The translations under genes were made by a program, and so were the position numbers. Below are positions 56,701 to 64,000 of a DNA stretch of 64,000 nucleotides, piece by piece. The DNA lies in assembly GCA_019055375.1 (NCBI GenBank), contig JAHQIW010000227.1:1-64000 (forward strand). The letters are read 5' to 3'. This DNA comes from Parelaphostrongylus tenuis. Its lineage: Eukaryota > Nematoda > Chromadorea > Rhabditida > Metastrongylidae. Within the stretch, counting starts at the first letter, position 1. Each line of letters opens with the position of its first letter. The notes beneath the pieces are model-generated. The model was not told the DNA's origin, searched no databases, and saw nothing but the letters and a program-made list of their open reading frames with translations.

Positions 56701-59700
56701 ACTTTATGAAAATAGTGGTAAATTTTTTGTAAATAAAAATAAATTAACAAATATGTTGAGCATTATCTAACCTTTAGTATTGGCCATTCAATATACACTT
56801 CCTTGCCTATGATACTCTCAGCCACATTCAGTATATCCTACAGATAGAGTGAAAAAGATTGGAAAGTACTGTTGATCGAAAACTAACTTTGCTCTTACGT
56901 TTTCAAATTCGTCTCTCTTCTTCACGTTTAGCACCATTGAAGGTCTCTTAGATTCCTGTTGAAAAACTTTAGCATTCACCTGGAATCAGGTCCAAAATGG
57001 CAAAAGGCAACGATATGTACGTATTTTCAAAGAGATTTTGACTTTGATTGGTCCAAATTCTCGAAAATTCTGGTCTTGAAACGTTCAAAAAAATTGAGAA
57101 TTGTCCTACAACGTGAGGTGAGAAAAAAATCTTTTCTATGACAAGTCGGGTTTTCAATTCTGCAAATTACTCGAGCAACAGAGATTCGCTCAACACTTAT
57201 CCAAAAGCGGCCTTGCTGCCCTTGCGATATACAATTTAGAAAACAGCTGACACTGGACGGTCACGTTACATAAGAATAATGAGCATATACCTGTTTGAGT
57301 TCAGCTGAATGAGGAAGGTGTTTCATGGTGGGAAATCCAGGAAAGTAGACGTCCATTTTCACGTTTGGCAAAAGTCCATATTTAATCGATTGTGGATCCA
57401 GGTGGAAGGCGTCATTCGGAAGAGTAGAGCATCTTGATATTGTTAAATTTTTTCCAACCAAAAACTTTACGCGTCGAGCATTAGTAGGCTGCGCAAAGAA
57501 TACTGAGTGGTATGTTGAACGTTCGACACCAGGCAAAGAGAAACCTGCATTTCACCCTAACCGGATACGCGTGCTACCACTAACAACTGACAGTACCGCT
57601 CTGCTACCACTCTTTCTTCGATATAATGTATCGGAGGTGTCAACACGTATCCTTAACGGGCTTTGTCCAGGAAGCATATACCGGCATTGAACTTAGTTAT
57701 GCTGACTACTTGAATGCATGATATATGAGAATTCTTTCTTTCACTGCTTTTTAGCAAACTGCTACAACATCATAACACTACTAAAAAGCAATAAAACTAG
57801 GAATTATAGGTCATCAATTTGCAGAAATTGTCAACTTAACTAGATTCAATAACGATATGTACTCACTAGAACAAGCCCGTGAAAAGTTGGTTGCTGGCAG
57901 CTCCGATAGTTTACACTGAAGGCAGAGTGGTAGCGGAGCGGTGGCCTCAGTGGTGCAGTAGTAGCACACGCCCTCGGAATAGGTAAAATGCTGATTCAAC
58001 TCTCGCCTGAAGCCGAATGCTTTGCCTGCCGCTCAACAATCCTAGATGTATCTACAGAGAACATTATAACAGAGTAAAAAGCACTACAAACAAATAAATC
58101 TCAAGTGGTATTGGTCAGAGTATTGACGCTGTTTGGCTTAGATGAAAAAGACATACTTGTTTGAATTGGTACAACTTGACGTAAAGACCAGTACGTCGCC
58201 AAAAGAATTACGAGATTTTTCTTCAGCAGTCAGTAATGGTATCTAAAAGGCAGAAGATCATTGATTTCTCTAAAACAGAAAATCCTTAGTACACTTTCAT
58301 ACCTTACTCTCCATCGCTGATAAAAGCCTTCTCTCATCAATGAAAGGAATCAACACAACGGCTTCCCAATCATTTTTCTTTCCGTTTAAATCAGTTCGAA
58401 AGTCGGTTGGGTAGAAATCAGCTATCGGTGATTCTTTATCGCACATTAATTCCTAAGGGATTATACATTTCAAAGTCGTTGTTACATCGGTGAAAATATG
58501 ATGAGGAGATGATAAGACCATACCCTCAAAGATGGTGGAAGACACTCGGAACTGGCTGTAGGAAGCACCGCCAGCAACTGTTCAAATGGTTTAAACGGCT
58601 CACCAAGCTCAAACTTTATATCCATGCCCGAAAAATCAACAACGTCTGAGATATACGGTGCATAATGGTGAGGATAGAACCTAAAATGACAATACTGCAA
58701 TTCTAAACATGACAGTAAAGAGAGTGGTATGATGTTGTAACCATAAAGGCACTTTTCCGTAATCTGTGAACAATTCCAACTATTTTGAAGCAACGCGTTT
58801 CCTGCTTTCTTTAAAGTTAATGGTCAATCCATAGCTCAAATCACAATTGAATACGTTATAGCAGCAAAGATAAAATTAAGTTCCACACTCGGCAAATTTC
58901 AGCCCAATTTTCACTGACCAAAACTTTTCCGCAGAAATTTCAGTAAACATTAGATAGTTTGTATTTCACCGACTTCAATGGCGCACCTGGTTCTTAAAAA
59001 GAACTTATGAGTATGCTGCGCTGTCGCAATCAAAAGAAAATTGGGTTTCGCAAAGATTTTTTTTACAGTTCATATGTTTTGATGCTTACACTCAGGCTTG
59101 TTATTGGATTGATTTGGCAATAAAAAATGAAAAACTCAAGTTAATCGAGCAATAGGACGAACTATCTTCTACAATTAGAACGTTAGAACTTAGGAACCTT
59201 AGCGAAACGAAGAGAAATTTTTCAAATAAAGAACAGAAACACGCGAGAAAATGCGGCGAGTGCAAGACATGAGTTGGTTCTTACTGCTACAGCGTACTAA
59301 AAAGGCCTTTTCAAAAGTGAAGTACAGTAAAGTTGTCGAAATTTGAATTGTCTAATGACTACGGAACTCTAGAAAGGCAGAAAACGCGTTGTTCCCAAAG
59401 GGTTGAAAAAAATGGTGTGCAGATAAAGGAAAAGTACAGCTTAATCCCGCTAATGTTGAGTGACATGGAAAACTAAGAACTTGAGGCAAAAGTTGAACCC
59501 GCGTCTCATCCTTTCCGAGAAGACTGATAGCAGAACAGGAGAGCTCCGCTATCACACGGAAAGGGGGAGGGTGAGTGGGTGAGGCGCTAGGTCAACCCGT
59601 CTGAGGTTCAATGTTTTGCATATCACCCGACAATACTGAATATGTTAGAACGACATTCATAAAATAAATAAAGCAATACACGAACCAATTCCACGAAACA

Positions 59701-62645
59701 CAGCCTCGGTAATAATAGTACAAATTCCATTGCACCGCCCTTACATAACCCTCCGCTTGATCACGAAGCTCGGATTTTGAAATGTTTTCGAACCTTCAAG
59801 TAATTAAAGATCATACTGTTTCGTGTTATGGAGCAATAAAATTGTTCAGTAGCAGTAAGAGCCAGAAAAAGTCCGCAAAAAAAGTTTTATGAAAAATTTT
59901 AATGTTAGTTCTCATATGTGCCACGTTTTCGTTGCGTAAGTTTTCCCATAAATGAAAATTTGAAAGCCTCAAATTTTTTAGAACGCATATAACAAGCTTT
60001 ATCTGCTGCTATAAATAACGTATGCGCCTAAAAATTAAAAAATTATGCTTTATTACCGTATATTACAAGGACCTAATACTTAGCTATGTAGTTCAAAACA
60101 CGGCCTTCACCATGGAATTTTGAAAATTCAAATTCCGAAAAAAAACTGCTGAGAAAACAATCTGTAGAATATTCCTCTTGTCAATTAAGATTGTAGAACG
60201 AGATTTTTACTTTTTTTCGCACTTTATTAATCCATCTTCGCATTGTCCTTTTTTCACTGTGCAGATCTCAATACATATAACCTGTCAAAGGTTTGTGGCT
60301 GATAGCTAACATTGAGATGTTGAAGAATGAGTGGTCGGGCAAATGTGCCTCAGTGGTGTAGTGGTAGAGCACGCGTCCCCGGATAGGATGAAACGTGGGT
60401 TTGATTCCCGCTGAGGCCGCGTTTTTGCTCACCACTCAATTCTCTTAGGTCAATACATATATTCAATCAGTTTTTCGTCTTCTTGAATACCGTAGAATAC
60501 TGGTTGAGCACGTCTCGTTTCTCAAGGAATGCCCAGCTGTTGAGTTCGTTGTTCACTATCGGAGTGATGGGGAGCGGGGATTAGCTCGCGCATACCGCGA
60601 AGAGCACCACTACCACTCGGGCACGGCGGTCCGTAGCGCGGCATTGGTGAAATAAATTATCAACGTTTCGACGTGTTCGTCTTCTTTATGGCTAGTGATT
60701 CGAGTCGAACCCTTCTCAGTGGAGCACCACTCAAATGAACCACCTTACTTGCACACGGCCTTCTATACAGACTTGATTCCTTGAAAAGACTCAACACGAA
60801 CGACATCAAAGCCGAAAATCGCGATGAGTGCGGACGACTCGAGGACAATGCGACTCAAGCCATTGGCTATGAAGTAGACGATCACGGCGAAACGTTGATA
60901 ATATATCTCACCAATGCTGCACTACGTAACGTCAGCTAATTAAATTTTGATACCAACCTCGTTCTACAGGTTTGATTAACAAAACAAATATGTCGTGAAG
61001 TTCGAGGAACTAACCTCGTTAGATAAAAAAATACACAAAAAAAATTATAAACGACTAGTCATCATTACAATGAACACTATCTGAGGCTTACTTCATTTTA
61101 TCTCGATAATAATTCCGCTTATGTCGACGAAATGAGTTGCTAACAGTCTTTGTCCAACAGTTCTGCAACAGTACCAAATTTCCAATCGATGTATAAATGT
61201 TACCAATTGATTTGTTCTTTTAGTTTTTTACTGCTTCCTAACAGTGTTAATTTATAGTTGTACAACTGAGAATGTTGAGTGGTAAGCAAAACAGTTAACT
61301 TCAGGCCGCAGTTGAACCTGAGTATCACCCATTACGGGATACGTGCCACCAGTACGCCACTGAAGCTCTCTTAATGTAAACTTTGGAGCTATTAGAGTGG
61401 GTGATAGAGTTGCAGCAAAGTCGTGGGGATATGGTATGGTGACAGCATGCGCTCCGATATGGGTGGAATGCAGGTTCTATTCTCGTCTGCGAATACTTCG
61501 GCACACCACTCAACATTTTCAAAGCCTAGAAAGATAAGCTCTCGTGCGTTGATCAATCCGTGAAGAATATCGCCATGCAGTCGTCTTCCATTTCAAACTT
61601 CGCTTGAGATGGTTGAGTGCACCTCTGACTGTGACAATGATTGTGGCCTATCGCCGTATCGAGTCAGTGCTTATACTCAGAGAGGTCTGGTTCCATCTCA
61701 ACAACCTCGGAGGGACGAATGGCTTCATGAGCCATGAGCGTGAGACTGAATATCGACCTACTGTGTAACGCAGGACATTTCTAACCACTGCGCCATATGC
61801 GCTCATTCCAACATCTACAGATGTTACTAATTCAAACGACATAAAAGCTTCATTCACAAATAGAACTAGTTGAAACAAATTCTTAGTTTCGTAATTATAA
61901 AGAACCACTATAATGACCATTGTCTCTACATAAATACAACAAAATTCACTCACCTCTACATCGTTCTCAAACTCCTTATCATCCATATCTCTCAACTGTA
62001 CAGCCGTGATAGCGTTAGACAGTTCATCTTCCTCCACGTCGTTTTCTACAAACGGAAGAAGTCTCACACTGAGAAAACAAAAACACTGTACTTTTTAAAT
62101 GGAGTGAATATATACCAGTATTGAAATTCTCGAGTAGAACAGAAGCAGACTGGAGGCCACCATCAGGTATATGAGCAGGGACTTCACAACATCATCATCA
62201 GACTCATCGCTGCTAACGAAAGCAGCCTCATAGTTCAGTGATTCTTCAAAAGACTCAGCGCTCTCATCATGAGATGAAGCTGAAGACAAGCGTAGATTTT
62301 CCTCAGCATCACTCTTCTAAAATCAACAGAGAATTTAGTAAGCAAAAGCACATTTTACGTTACACGGCAACCCGATAGAGGCGTATTTTCTTCATTTCGG
62401 GTACAATTCAAGGGCGAATGTGATCTTCTAGAGTCTAGCAGTTGATGAAACAAATCAAAATGCACATTTTCAAAACAGAAAGTGTACCTTTGCTCTAACG
62501 TAACTTCCACGATTCCCAGTCTTACTCCGTAGATATTGTTCATCTTCACATTTTTGTAAAAAGTAGCGTCGATCATTTGAAGCAAAAGCTTGCAAGAAAA
62601 TCTCGAAACGTTTCAAATTCAAAATCCCTGACTCGTTAATGTAAC
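38799..62645 (-). CDS. xrn-1: 5'-3' exoribonuclease XRN1 (5' part beyond the right edge)
   Basis: Cytoplasmic exonuclease that degrades decapped mRNA. Minus-strand exons in order: 62645-62488, 62316-62116 (frame uncertain), 62068-61954, 61162-61092, 59793-59686, 58680-58524, 58452-58303, 58242-58157, 57915-57867, 57488-57291, 56955-56899, 56837-56772, 56701-56568, 56500-56341, 50887-50816, 50762-50693, 50560-50441, 50387-50248, 48935-48850, 48776-48683, 48155-48056, 46973-46888, 46454-46374, 46317-46214, 45036-44868, 44735-44708 (weak), 43623-43542, 43032-42914, 42174-42094, 42034-41885, 41797-41669, 39241-39119, 39005-38799. Diagnostic blocks: GYINESGILNL, RRHKRNYY, YVRAVQWNLYYYY, HYAPYISD with GEPFKPFEQLLAVLP, DLNGKKNDWEAVVLIPFIDE, YFPGFPTMKHL, GRLLSRITGTVYL, GLQGTVVGLY and a basic RGRRGGRR tail. 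Nearly all phases agree. The N-terminal third with the catalytic acidic residues lies outside. A small exon between 50,888 and 56,340 and possibly one between 39,242 and 41,668 are missing. Confidence 0.93.
39750..41000 (+). pseudogene. RTE-type LINE reverse-transcriptase relic, antisense in an xrn-1 intron
   Basis: In shifting plus frames: FVDYGKVFNSVYTNTILIAL (RT motif FxDYxKAFDSV), then FADEIVIFS near 40,155 (the F-A-D-D catalytic box, second D changed to E), the SFLVTEKTSYAYQGCIVN and AAFGPHKKL blocks, and near 40,690 KRTMEWSP with the degraded WIPR-like region. Several stops and frameshifts break it, so it is inactive. The order matches the C-terminal half of RTE-clade polymerases. Confidence 0.75.
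42405..42680 (-). pseudogene. mariner-type transposase C-terminal fragment in an xrn-1 intron
   Basis: The minus frame just before 42,409 reads IVDLADRWQKVVKSNGLYFE and a stop, the usual W-Q-K-V-V-x-x-x-G-x-YF-E end of mariner transposases. Sequence on its 5' side (to ~42,680) is disrupted and only weakly transposase-like. Lies between the exons at 42,094-42,174 and 42,914-43,032. Confidence 0.55.
45450..45665. mobile_element. Family A MITE fragment
   Basis: 'tttgagccaacttggcatgt', 'acagcccgatacacgtgttt', 'cgtcctttttcgatc', then 'agtcatcggagacgaaggc'. Left arm conserved; right arm lost. Intronic in xrn-1. Confidence 0.55.
45811..45900 (+). repeat. tRNA-like repeat
   Basis: 'cggtagtgcactggctagca', 'agcgcatcgggaaccgatga', 'cgcgagttcaactcatagcc'. 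Order and spacing resemble A box, anticodon arm and B box, without a good acceptor stem. Confidence 0.45.
46510..46740 (+). mobile_element. SINE copy
   Basis: 'gcatgtggcgcagtggtagg', then 'tcgatgattcaatcacatgc' and the body 'tcgtcgaattagtcgggcgt', 'ttcatggcg'. Antisense in an xrn-1 intron. More divergent than the 26,925 copy. Confidence 0.55.
47317..47990. mobile_element. Degraded family B MITE
   Basis: Left 'cgatccctttcgctgaac' and 'ttcgaaagcccaaatcttcg'. Right 'ggttgcccagcaaacgga' with 'attactagcgctcttatgaa', inverted and diverged. Interior 'attgctttgctggaagcacg' and 'cagtaaaccggtatttccag' match the other copies. Confidence 0.5.
49108..49250. mobile_element. Short foldback element sharing the ccggtgtttcggagg core
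   Basis: Left 'attcaaaatcaaatccaaaa' and 'tagcctaaaacga'. Right inverse 'tcgttttaggcta' and 'ttggatttgattttgaat'. Between them is 'catacaccggtgtttcgg' + 'aggttcgtcct', identical to the core of the 13.8-15.2 kb array. A minimal version of that family; in an xrn-1 intron. Confidence 0.7.
49251..50247. other. xrn-1 intron without recognised coding sequence
   Basis: Holds CG-rich patches at ~49,545-49,580 and ~50,010-50,060, both with 'gcgcgc' and 'cgccgcgtgt' blocks in inverted relation, suggesting arms of one more foldback repeat. No exon supported. Confidence 0.4.
51070..51430. mobile_element. Family A-like foldback element
   Basis: Left 'aggtctgttagggcacctat', 'agagtgctagacgcatgctt', 'cggcatctcagcctcatcg'. 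Right inverse 'tgatgaagctgaaaggcc', 'caggtgtctagtgctttata', 'aatgtcataacagacct'. The xrn-1 segment between 51.4 and 56.3 kb is otherwise a long intron. Confidence 0.55.
52520..52630 (-). mobile_element. SINE head fragment (minus)
   Basis: Minus strand reads 'ctggcacagtggctaaagg', 'tgctgcgccacacacgtagt'. Same head as the other SINE copies, truncated. Confidence 0.45.
52899..53530. mobile_element. Family B MITE, 3'-truncated
   Basis: Left end 'tatatgttagacggcaacaa', 'tctcattcattggacaggaa', 'cttgatctctggctagagcc' matches 6,334 onward, including the interior poly-C at ~53,250. The far inverted arm is missing; a family A element follows at 53,596. Confidence 0.65.
53596..53840. mobile_element. 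Family A MITE fragment
   Basis: 'tttgagccacgcatgtggta', 'cccgattcacgtgtttcg', 'attttgacaatctcatcagt', then 'ctatactacgagcaggcgac'. One arm well preserved. Confidence 0.5.
54200..55530. repeat. Cluster of degraded repeats in a long xrn-1 intron
   Basis: Similar blocks ('attttagctatcgaa', 'ctgttacagc', 'aaaacgcg', 'acttgaatgtga') recur every ~150-250 bp, suggesting old tandem or nested copies of one AT-rich element. Related sequence lies near 23,570-24,000, 35,480-35,700 and 59,270-59,400. No coding signal. One small xrn-1 exon is expected somewhere between 50,888 and 56,340. Confidence 0.4.
55930..56270. mobile_element. Family A fragment next to the right end of a family B MITE
   Basis: 'aaacgtgtatcgggctctat' (family A) at ~55,955. 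The family B right arm follows to 56,265: 'agggctctagccggaaattc', 'gttcctatccaacgaatgac', 'tctgttgtcgtctaac'. Confidence 0.55.
57540..58060. repeat. tRNA-like repeats around an xrn-1 exon
   Basis: Minus fragment ~57,545-57,610 and plus copy ~57,944-58,025 ('gcctcagtggtgcagtagta', 'cacgccctcggaataggt', 'tgattcaactctcgcctgaa'). The plus copy starts about 30 bp upstream, in gene orientation, of the exon at 57,867-57,915, close to its acceptor. Confidence 0.5.
59470..59640. repeat. tRNA-like repeats in an xrn-1 intron
   Basis: The B-box complement 'aaagttgaacccgcgtctca' at ~59,485 and a plus-strand fragment after ~59,580. Degraded; neighbours the exon at 59,686. Confidence 0.35.
60265..60455 (+). 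mobile_element. Second copy of the 72-nt tRNA-like retroposon
   Basis: 60,347-60,417 matches the cloverleaf at 32,942-33,013 with few differences, including one missing base before the 3' acceptor strand. The match continues outward: 'cctgtcaaaggttt' and 'ctgatagctaacattgagat' on one side, 'ccactcaattctcttag' on the other. The conserved flanks show a dispersed element rather than a bare tRNA gene. Confidence 0.7.
60632..60926. mobile_element. 295-bp foldback MITE
   Basis: Left arm 'gcattggtgaaataaattat', 'caacgtttcgacgtg', 'cttctttatggctagtg'. Right arm inverse 'ctatgaagtagacgatcac', 'ggcgaaacgttgataat', 'atatctcaccaatgctg'. Arms ~75 bp. The interior has a 62-codon minus-strand open frame without recognisable domain. 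Intronic in xrn-1. Confidence 0.75.
61280..61510. repeat. Pair of tRNA-like repeats, minus then plus
   Basis: Minus copy ~61,300-61,370 ('gccgcagttgaacctgagta', 'ccaccagtacgccactgaag'). Plus copy ~61,430-61,500 ('tatggtgacagcatgcgctc', 'aggttctattctcgtctgcg'). Opposed pairs like this also occur at 25,965 and 15,570. Confidence 0.45.
61640..61810 (-). mobile_element. SINE head and partial body (minus)
   Basis: Minus strand reads 'gcatatggcgcagtggttag', 'cagtaggtcgatattcagtc' and the body. Adjacent to the xrn-1 exon at 61,954-62,068. Confidence 0.55.
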
Positions 62646-63224
62646 CTGCAAAAAAAAATTGAATTATTCACTTTTGCAACAACACCTGCAACAACTATAA
62701 CTGAATACCGTTTCAATTATAGAGCACTTTGCACATAAAAAGATTTCAGTACATAAGAGAACAACATCAAACTGACTCGGGAGCGCAACTGAGTTTTTAG
62801 TGATATGCGTGAGTTTTCCCGACAACCTCATAAAATACTAAACCTTCAAGGACCATGGAAGCCATTTTGATTCTCACCGTGCTACGTCAAACCCCACTCA
62901 AGTACTTCAATGCTGGCGTAAGGTCTCGTCGCAAAGCAGGCAGACAGTAGGACAGGCTAGCACGCATAATAGCGGGGTTAAATGTCTCGCGGAAGCGACG
63001 GCTCGAAGCCGCCTGCCTATCATCGCTGGTCGTCGGTTAACCTTTTAGGGACGGCATACACAGTATGTTACGCACGCGTATTTAGCGGCCTATTCCTCTG
63101 TACAGTTCCTTACTAGATTTCAACAATCACTCGATAGTTAAGGTTTGTGTAGGTACTATATGTACCAATATTCACATATGCTCATATGTACATATTAGTA
63201 TAGGTATATGTGTCTCATGTATAC

Positions 63225-63266
<42 letters not shown>

Positions 63267-64000
63267 ATACATGTCTCATATACATATGCATGGATATGTA
63301 TACACGTGTGTAATTTTATTTATCGAATGACTATCAACGCTTTGGTAAAAAAGCTCTGTCCACCGAAAGGCCTCTAAATAAGCGTGCATAGCACATTGTA
63401 TACACCGTCCCAAAGGGGCTGATTCTGTAAGGTCGCCATACCCCTATATATCCTTTAACCCTTTCGGGATCGTAATCCCACCTCCTATGCCTCTAACCCC
63501 CAATCTGGGAACGCACTTAATGCACTGAAGTATTACCTTAATTGTGATAGATAACACATAACAATTATGTCCTTTGTTGGAATTTGAAGCGGTCTTGCGA
63601 AAACATTCGAAAAGGACGGTATAATACATTTCAAATACCAGCCAGGAGCTATTGAAAGGACGTAACTGCTGATTTAGTGATTTTCACTTGACAGCAGTAA
63701 AGTGTTAACAGTTCGTCGTCGCCTACTCTTGGTGTGCGGGCTGTGGCATCCACAGAGGATTGTCTATAAGACAAAGGGTTCTACCGCTAACGAGACTGTC
63801 AAGGTCGAAACACGTGTATCGTGCTGTAAAGAGCCTATTCACCAGACCGCAAGTCGAATCAGATAACAATTCTGAGATATACTTTTATTGTATTATTGCT
63901 GTTATTTCCTAATCATTACAGCATAATATACTTACTTATGACTTAAGATAGAAAAATAACAATAATACAACTGAAATAATACGATAATTCATCTAATGAG
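62646..64000. other. Probable xrn-1 intron with repeats
   Basis: No XRN1 N-terminal exon recognised. Contains a copy of the CG-rich repeat (62,880-63,060, as at 36,060), an (AT/CA)n microsatellite (about 63,160-63,305), a family D half-element (about 63,450-63,560, 'accctttcgggatcgtaatc') and a family A half-element (about 63,690-63,870, 'gtcgaaacacgtgtatcgtg'). Confidence 0.55.

Overview
Eukaryotic, AT-rich, repeat-laden DNA that fits a clade V (strongylid or hookworm-like) nematode. The reasons are three genes whose best matches are nematode developmental and RNA-decay genes, many short exons with TTTTCAG-type acceptors, introns from about 50 nt to several kb, and many MITE, tRNA-derived SINE and RTE-type LINE remnants. 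I recall the Caenorhabditis elegans counterparts pkc-3, daf-5 and xrn-1 as all lying on chromosome II, so the window may be a conserved linkage block; this was not checked.

Layout. 0-3.5 kb: two unidentified plus-strand gene ends, a C-terminal open stretch at 69-335 and a three-exon 3' end of a possible membrane protein at 3,076-3,531. 3.5-10.3 kb: no confident gene, a full-length 0.9 kb MITE, a degenerate minisatellite, poly-C tracts and a SINE with a MITE nested in it. 10,345-20,787 (+): atypical protein kinase C (pkc-3), with PB1, pseudosubstrate, C1 and kinase domains in 15 exons; the first exon is unresolved. 20.8-25.1 kb: intergenic repeats, ending in a GC-rich, CT-repeat-bearing promoter. 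25,162-37,325 (+): complete 10-exon Ski/Sno-family gene (daf-5-like). 37.3-38.8 kb: short convergent intergenic gap. 38,799-62,645 (-): XRN1-type 5'-3' exoribonuclease, over 30 exons, with its N-terminal catalytic part beyond the right edge. 62.6-64 kb: probable intron with repeats.

Functionally, aPKC acts with PAR-6/PAR-3/CDC-42 in cell polarity, the Ski/Sno protein acts with Smads in the dauer TGF-beta pathway, and XRN-1 degrades decapped mRNA. Nothing suggests that the three form one pathway; they are neighbours.

The most unusual structure is a young array of four direct plus one inverted copy of a ~270 bp repeat in a pkc-3 intron, bounded by 12-bp direct repeats and ending about 30 bp before a splice acceptor. 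Other notable points are a 72-nt cloverleaf-capable tRNA-like element flanked by two identical 83-bp repeats, several unrelated-looking foldback families sharing a GTTTCGG core, and single-base reading-frame breaks in otherwise well-conserved pkc-3 and xrn-1 exons. Exon boundaries come from reading splice signals and phase by eye and may be off by a base or an alternative site; SINE, MITE and tRNA-like coordinates are approximate.
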